Assembly: GCA_021775385.1 (NCBI GenBank)
Contig: JAJFHW010000340.1
Coordinates: 1 to 12,202, forward strand
Direction of reading: 5' to 3'
Length of the DNA: 12,202 nucleotides
Source of the DNA: Hyphomicrobiales bacterium
Lineage (GTDB): Bacteria; Pseudomonadota; Alphaproteobacteria; Rhizobiales; HXMU1428-3
The translations under genes were made by a program, and so were the position numbers. Under the pieces are notes generated by a model. It had not been told where the DNA came from and searched no databases. It saw nothing but the letters and a program-made list of their open reading frames with translations. Shown here piece by piece: positions 8,540-12,202 of the stretch. Every line of letters begins with the position of its first letter. Position 1 is the stretch's first letter.

Positions 8540-10687
8540 TTATCGATTGCGCCGCACACCACGAATTTGATTAAGCACACTATTCGCTGCGACAATCACA
8601 CTCGAACCAGGTCCAAAAATTTCAGCCACACCTGCTTCGCGTAAAAAGTCATAATCCTGCTCAGGAATAACACCGCCAACGATAACAATGATATCTTCGG
8701 CAGATTTTTCTTTGAGACTTTCAATAAGCTCAGGTACCAAAGTTTTATGCCCGGCTGCTAATGACGAAACACCTATCACATTCACGCCAGCTTCAATGGC
8801 CTTTAATGCCACCTCTTCAGGAGTTTCAAACATATCGCTTAAGCTCACTTCAAAACCAATATCAGCAAACGCTGTTGCAATAATCTTCGCGCCTCTGTCA
8901 TGCCCATCCTGCCCCATCTTCGCAACCAATACATGAGGAGCAGACTTATGTTCATCTTTATAAGCTTCGATCTTGCTTTGGATAGATTGATATTCAGCAT
9001 CCCCTTGATAAGCCTGGTCATAAACGCCAGAGATAACGCGCGTTAACGCTTTATGACGACCAAAGGCTCGCTCCATAGCATCTGAAATTTCACCTAGACT
9101 AGCCCGCGCTTTTGCAGCCTCAACAGCTGCTTCCAACAAATTACCTTGACCAGATTTTGCTACCTGCTCCAAATGATCAATCGCTTTTTGAAACTTGCTT
9201 TCATTTCTAGTGTTACGCATTTGCGTTAAACGCTTAATTTGCTCCACGCGTACCTTAGCATTGTCAATTTCAAGAATATCAACAGGAGGTTCATCCTCTA
9301 GCTGAAACTTATTCACGCCAACAATGACATCCTCTCCCTGATCAATGCGAGCTTGCCGTTTTACAGCCGCTTCTTCGATACGCATTTTAGGCAAACCTTG
9401 CTCAACCGCTTTGGTCATACCACCCAGCGCTTCTACTTCTTTAATCATTTCCCAAGCTTTATCTGCCAACTCTTTTGTCAAAGCTTCTACGTAATAAGAA
9501 CCTCCAAGCGGATCAACAACATTGGTCACGCCAGTTTCATGTTGTAAAATCAATTGCGTGTTACGAGCAATACGAGCTGAAAATTCCGTTGGCAAAGCAA
9601 TCGCTTCATCAAAAGAGTTGGTGTGGAGAGATTGTGTCCCTCCAAGAACAGCAGCCATAGCTTCAAAAGCCGTCCGTACAACATTATTATATGGGTCTTG
9701 TTCAGTGAGAGACACTCCAGATGTCTGACAATGCGTTCTAAGTAATTTTGAGCGCTCAGACTTAGCACCAAAATCAGTCATAATGCGCGCCCAAATCTGC
9801 CGGGCAGCACGAAGCTTCGCAGCTTCCATAAACACATTCATACCAATGCAAAAAAAGAATGAAAGCCGCCCAGCAAAGGCATCAACATCAAGCCCCTTGC
9901 TTGTCGCGGCCCTAACATATTCCATCCCATCAGCTAACGTATAAGCAAGTTCTTGCGCCAAAGTCGCACCAGCCTCTTGCATATGATAACCAGAAATAGA
10001 AATAGAGTTAAACTTAGGCATTTCTTTCGCGGTATATTGAATAATATCAGCAATAATCCGCATAGAAGGTTCTGGTGGGTAAATATATGTATTCCGCACC
10101 ATGAACTCTTTTAAAATGTCATTTTGAATGGTGCCAGAAAGTTTAGCTCTATCAACCCCTTGTTCTTCACCAGCTGCAATAAACATCGCCAAAATCGGAA
10201 CTACAGCCCCGTTCATCGTCATAGATACAGACATTTCATCAAGAGGTATTCCATCAAAAAGAATTTTCATATCCTCAATTGAATCAATTGCCACTCCCGC
10301 CTTACCAACATCACCCACAACACGTGGATGATCACTGTCATAACCACGGTGGGTCGCAAGATCAAAAGCAACGGACAATCCTTTTTGCCCAGCCGCTAAA
10401 TTCTTACGGTAAAACAAATTAGATTCTTCAGCCGTAGAAAAACCCGCATATTGCCGAATGGTCCATGGCCGCCCAGCATACATAGTTGCCTTAACACCCC
10501 TGGTAAACGGCCCAACACCAGGTAATTCTTCATGAGCACTTTCCGGCACATCAGCAGACGTATAAAGAGGTTTAACAACAATCTCTTCAGGTGTTTCCCA
10601 GTTTAACTCACTAGGGTCTTTGCCTTTTAATTCTTTAGTCGCCAGTTCTTGCCAATCAAGAGGAAATTTCAAATCATCTTTACTCAT
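8540..10687 (-). CDS. scpA: Methylmalonyl-CoA mutase, single-chain adenosylcobalamin enzyme
   Basis: Interconverts (R)-methylmalonyl-CoA and succinyl-CoA by a radical rearrangement (also named mcm, mutB or bhbA). 715 residues, full length. The substrate-binding TIM barrel covers about 30-550, with Tyr80 in IRQYAGFST and His235 in [11 protein letters not shown] matching the catalytic Tyr89 and His244 of the Propionibacterium enzyme. [13 protein letters not shown] at 389-401 is also typical. The C-terminal B12 domain covers about 583-710, with DGHDRG (594-599), whose His596 is the lower cobalt ligand, then SSLAAGH and GGVIPEQD. Both domains are on one chain, so it can act as a homodimer or with a degenerate small subunit, none of which is visible here. 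Its ATG overlaps the pccA stop by four bases. No cobalamin riboswitch is seen, as expected for a B12-using gene inside an operon. Confidence 0.97.
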   Translation of the reverse strand: MSKDDLKFPLDWQELATKELKGKDPSELNWETPEEIVVKPLYTSADVPESAHEELPGVGPFTRGVKATMYAGRPWTIRQYAGFSTAEESNLFYRKNLAAGQKGLSVAFDLATHRGYDSDHPRVVGDVGKAGVAIDSIEDMKILFDGIPLDEMSVSMTMNGAVVPILAMFIAAGEEQGVDRAKLSGTIQNDILKEFMVRNTYIYPPEPSMRIIADIIQYTAKEMPKFNSISISGYHMQEAGATLAQELAYTLADGMEYVRAATSKGLDVDAFAGRLSFFFCIGMNVFMEAAKLRAARQIWARIMTDFGAKSERSKLLRTHCQTSGVSLTEQDPYNNVVRTAFEAMAAVLGGTQSLHTNSFDEAIALPTEFSARIARNTQLILQHETGVTNVVDPLGGSYYVEALTKELADKAWEMIKEVEALGGMTKAVEQGLPKMRIEEAAVKRQARIDQGEDVIVGVNKFQLEDEPPVDILEIDNAKVRVEQIKRLTQMRNTRNESKFQKAIDHLEQVAKSGQGNLLEAAVEAAKARASLGEISDAMERAFGRHKALTRVISGVYDQAYQGDAEYQSIQSKIEAYKDEHKSAPHVLVAKMGQDGHDRGAKIIATAFADIGFEVSLSDMFETPEEVALKAIEAGVNVIGVSSLAAGHKTLVPELIESLKEKSAEDIIVIVGGVIPEQDYDFLREAGVAEIFGPGSSVIVAANSVLNQIRGVRRNR
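10684..10687 (-). promoter_or_regulatory. ATGA stop-start overlap coupling pccA and scpA
   Basis: The TGA stop of pccA and the ATG of scpA share bases in an ATGA overlap. Such junctions normally allow translational coupling by ribosome re-initiation, which fits two consecutive steps of one pathway. Confidence 0.9.
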
Positions 10688-12202
10688 ACCTCAAACTCCA
10701 TGATGATTTCATCAACCGCTAAACTATCCCCTTCACTCACGGGAATTTTGGCAATCACAGATGTTTTTTCAGCTTTTAGAACATTCTCCATTTTCATGGC
10801 TTCAACGATGGCAAGTGCTTGACCTTCCTCAACCGTGTCACCCTCTTTCACTTTTAATGAAACAAGTAATCCAGGCATCGGGCAAAGAAGCAAGTTAGAC
10901 GTATCTTGTGGAATTTTTTCAGGCATAAGCGCAGCAAGTTCTGCAACTCGGCGACTAAGGACTTGTACATCAATATCCACACCTCCCTGTCGCATTCTAA
11001 AACCACTGGTAATAGGATCTGTTTTAATCACACACTTAACATCATCAATCAGAAGATGAGCTATTTTATCTCCGCGGTCCCAATTCGTAGAAACGCTATA
11101 TGACCGATCGTCTAATAAAACTTCAAATTTATTACCAATCTTTACAAGATTTGCAGCAAAAGATTGACCCGCAAGTAGAATAGCTTTGTCGTCACCGCCC
11201 TGAGTATCTGATATCACAGAAGCTAAAACATCCTTATGCGACCTGTCAGTTGATATTGCATTTAACACAAGTGCTGAAAGTGCAAAAACCCGAAGGTCAA
11301 AATCAGTCGGGGTCACACCCTCAAATCCATCTGGGTATTCTTCGGCAATAAACGCTGTTGTAATATTGCCCGATTGAAACCGCTCATGCCCCATCACAGC
11401 AGAAAGAAATGGAAGGTTATGCCCAATCCCCTCAACCTCAAAACAGTCAAGAGCCGTCTTCATCTCATATATAGCTTCATCCCGAGAGTTTCCCCATGTG
11501 CAAAGCTTCGCAATCATAGGGTCATAAAACATGGAGATTTCTCCCCCTTCAAACACACCTGTATCATTACGAACGATTACGCCGTTCTCTTTCACTCCTT
11601 CTTGAGGAGGACGGTAACGCTGCAAACGACCAATACTTGGCAAGAAATTACGATAAGGGTCCTCAGCATAAAGCCGGCTTTCCATAGCCCAGCCTTTTAG
11701 TTGAATATCATCTTGTGAAAGAGATAATGTCTCCCCTGCAGCAACTCTGATCATTTGCTCAACCAAATCAACCCCAGTGATTAATTCAGTCACCGGGTGC
11801 TCAACCTGCAAACGAGTATTCATTTCAAGAAAATAAAAGTTCAGGTCTTTATCAACGATAAACTCAACAGTCCCAGCACTTGCATAATCAACTGCCTTAG
11901 AAAGCTCAACAGACTGAACTCCCATAGCTTTTCGAGTTGCTTCATCAAGAAATGAAGATGGAGCTTCTTCAATAACCTTTTGATTGCGGCGTTGAATAGA
12001 ACATTCACGTTCCCCTAGATAAATACAATTCCCGTGATTATCAGCTAGGACCTGAATTTCAATATGACGTGGCTGCTCAACAAATTTTTCAATAAAAATA
12101 CGATCATCACCAAAACTAGAGGCAGCCTCAGATTTAGAACGATCAAACCCTTCACGTGCCTCATCATCATTATAAGCAATACGCATTCCCTTACCGCCGC
12201 CG
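10684..12202 (-). CDS. pccA: Propionyl-CoA carboxylase alpha subunit (biotin carboxylase + biotin carrier), 5' end cut by window
   Basis: ATP-dependent carboxylation of biotin, then CO2 transfer to propionyl-CoA with the PccB subunit, giving methylmalonyl-CoA. The frame runs off the right edge: 505 codons are present and about 160 N-terminal residues are missing. The first visible residues, [10 protein letters not shown], are the ATP-grasp glycine-rich loop, so the apparent Met there is internal. Biotin carboxylase marks follow: [19 protein letters not shown] and [15 protein letters not shown] middle region of about 150 residues corresponds to the BT domain that binds the beta subunit. The C-terminal carrier domain has CPMPGLL and EAMKMEN, with the biotinylated Lys encoded at 10792-10794. 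LMPEK...[12 protein letters not shown] just before the carrier domain resembles PccA more than MccA or AccC-type proteins, and the coupled mutase supports propionyl-CoA as substrate. pccB is not in the window. Confidence 0.94.
   Translation of the reverse strand, partial: GGGKGMRIAYNDDEAREGFDRSKSEAASSFGDDRIFIEKFVEQPRHIEIQVLADNHGNCIYLGERECSIQRRNQKVIEEAPSSFLDEATRKAMGVQSVELSKAVDYASAGTVEFIVDKDLNFYFLEMNTRLQVEHPVTELITGVDLVEQMIRVAAGETLSLSQDDIQLKGWAMESRLYAEDPYRNFLPSIGRLQRYRPPQEGVKENGVIVRNDTGVFEGGEISMFYDPMIAKLCTWGNSRDEAIYEMKTALDCFEVEGIGHNLPFLSAVMGHERFQSGNITTAFIAEEYPDGFEGVTPTDFDLRVFALSALVLNAISTDRSHKDVLASVISDTQGGDDKAILLAGQSFAANLVKIGNKFEVLLDDRSYSVSTNWDRGDKIAHLLIDDVKCVIKTDPITSGFRMRQGGVDIDVQVLSRRVAELAALMPEKIPQDTSNLLLCPMPGLLVSLKVKEGDTVEEGQALAIVEAMKMENVLKAEKTSVIAKIPVSEGDSLAVDEIIMEFEV

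Noticed and set aside
12184..12186. ATG at 12186 (minus strand) as the pccA start
   Set aside because: The bases beyond it encode GGGKG in frame, the ATP-grasp glycine loop. The Met is internal and the gene is cut by the window.

Overview
The window reads as an ordinary chromosomal segment of a bacterium, most likely an alphaproteobacterium with an AT-leaning genome. The grounds are gene order (pccA, methylmalonyl-CoA mutase and propionyl-CoA synthetase in a row), the fused malic enzyme/phosphotransacetylase-like protein, and a pyridoxamine-phosphate-oxidase-like protein of a kind I associate with proteobacteria. The taxonomic call is inference from memory of these families. I see no mobile element, tRNA, rRNA, CRISPR array, integrase or obvious sign of transfer. 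Six protein genes fill nearly all of the sequence, and the two at the edges are cut by the window.

Left part, 1-4018: katG on the plus strand has lost its N-terminal codons to the window edge. It ends at a strong symmetric hairpin that can terminate transcription from both sides, because an Old Yellow Enzyme (OYE) family flavin oxidoreductase converges on it. This reductase has a GTG start and departs from the usual OYE active site: Tyr stands where the first His of the HxxH pair should be, and Phe where the following Tyr should be. A small pyridoxamine 5'-phosphate oxidase-like flavoprotein is transcribed divergently from it across a 180-base gap. That gene converges on maeB with only 21 bases between the stop codons and no visible terminator.

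Right part, 4019-12202: four minus-strand genes, read right to left, are pccA (biotin-carrying subunit of propionyl-CoA carboxylase, cut by the window), scpA/mcm (single-chain methylmalonyl-CoA mutase), prpE (propionyl-CoA synthetase) and maeB (malic enzyme with a phosphotransacetylase-like C-terminal domain). pccA and scpA overlap by four bases (ATGA), and prpE follows 53 bases after scpA. A wobble-paired hairpin with a U-rich tail lies after prpE, so maeB probably has its own promoter in the remaining gap.

Together these genes describe propionate or propionyl-CoA use. PrpE makes propionyl-CoA, Pcc carboxylates it, an epimerase not in the window converts the isomer, and the mutase yields succinyl-CoA. 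Malic enzyme can then withdraw the extra C4 carbon as pyruvate and NAD(P)H. The carboxyltransferase subunit gene pccB and the epimerase gene must lie elsewhere, perhaps just beyond the right edge for pccB. Nothing here looks like a new system. The most unusual item is the altered active site of the OYE-family reductase.
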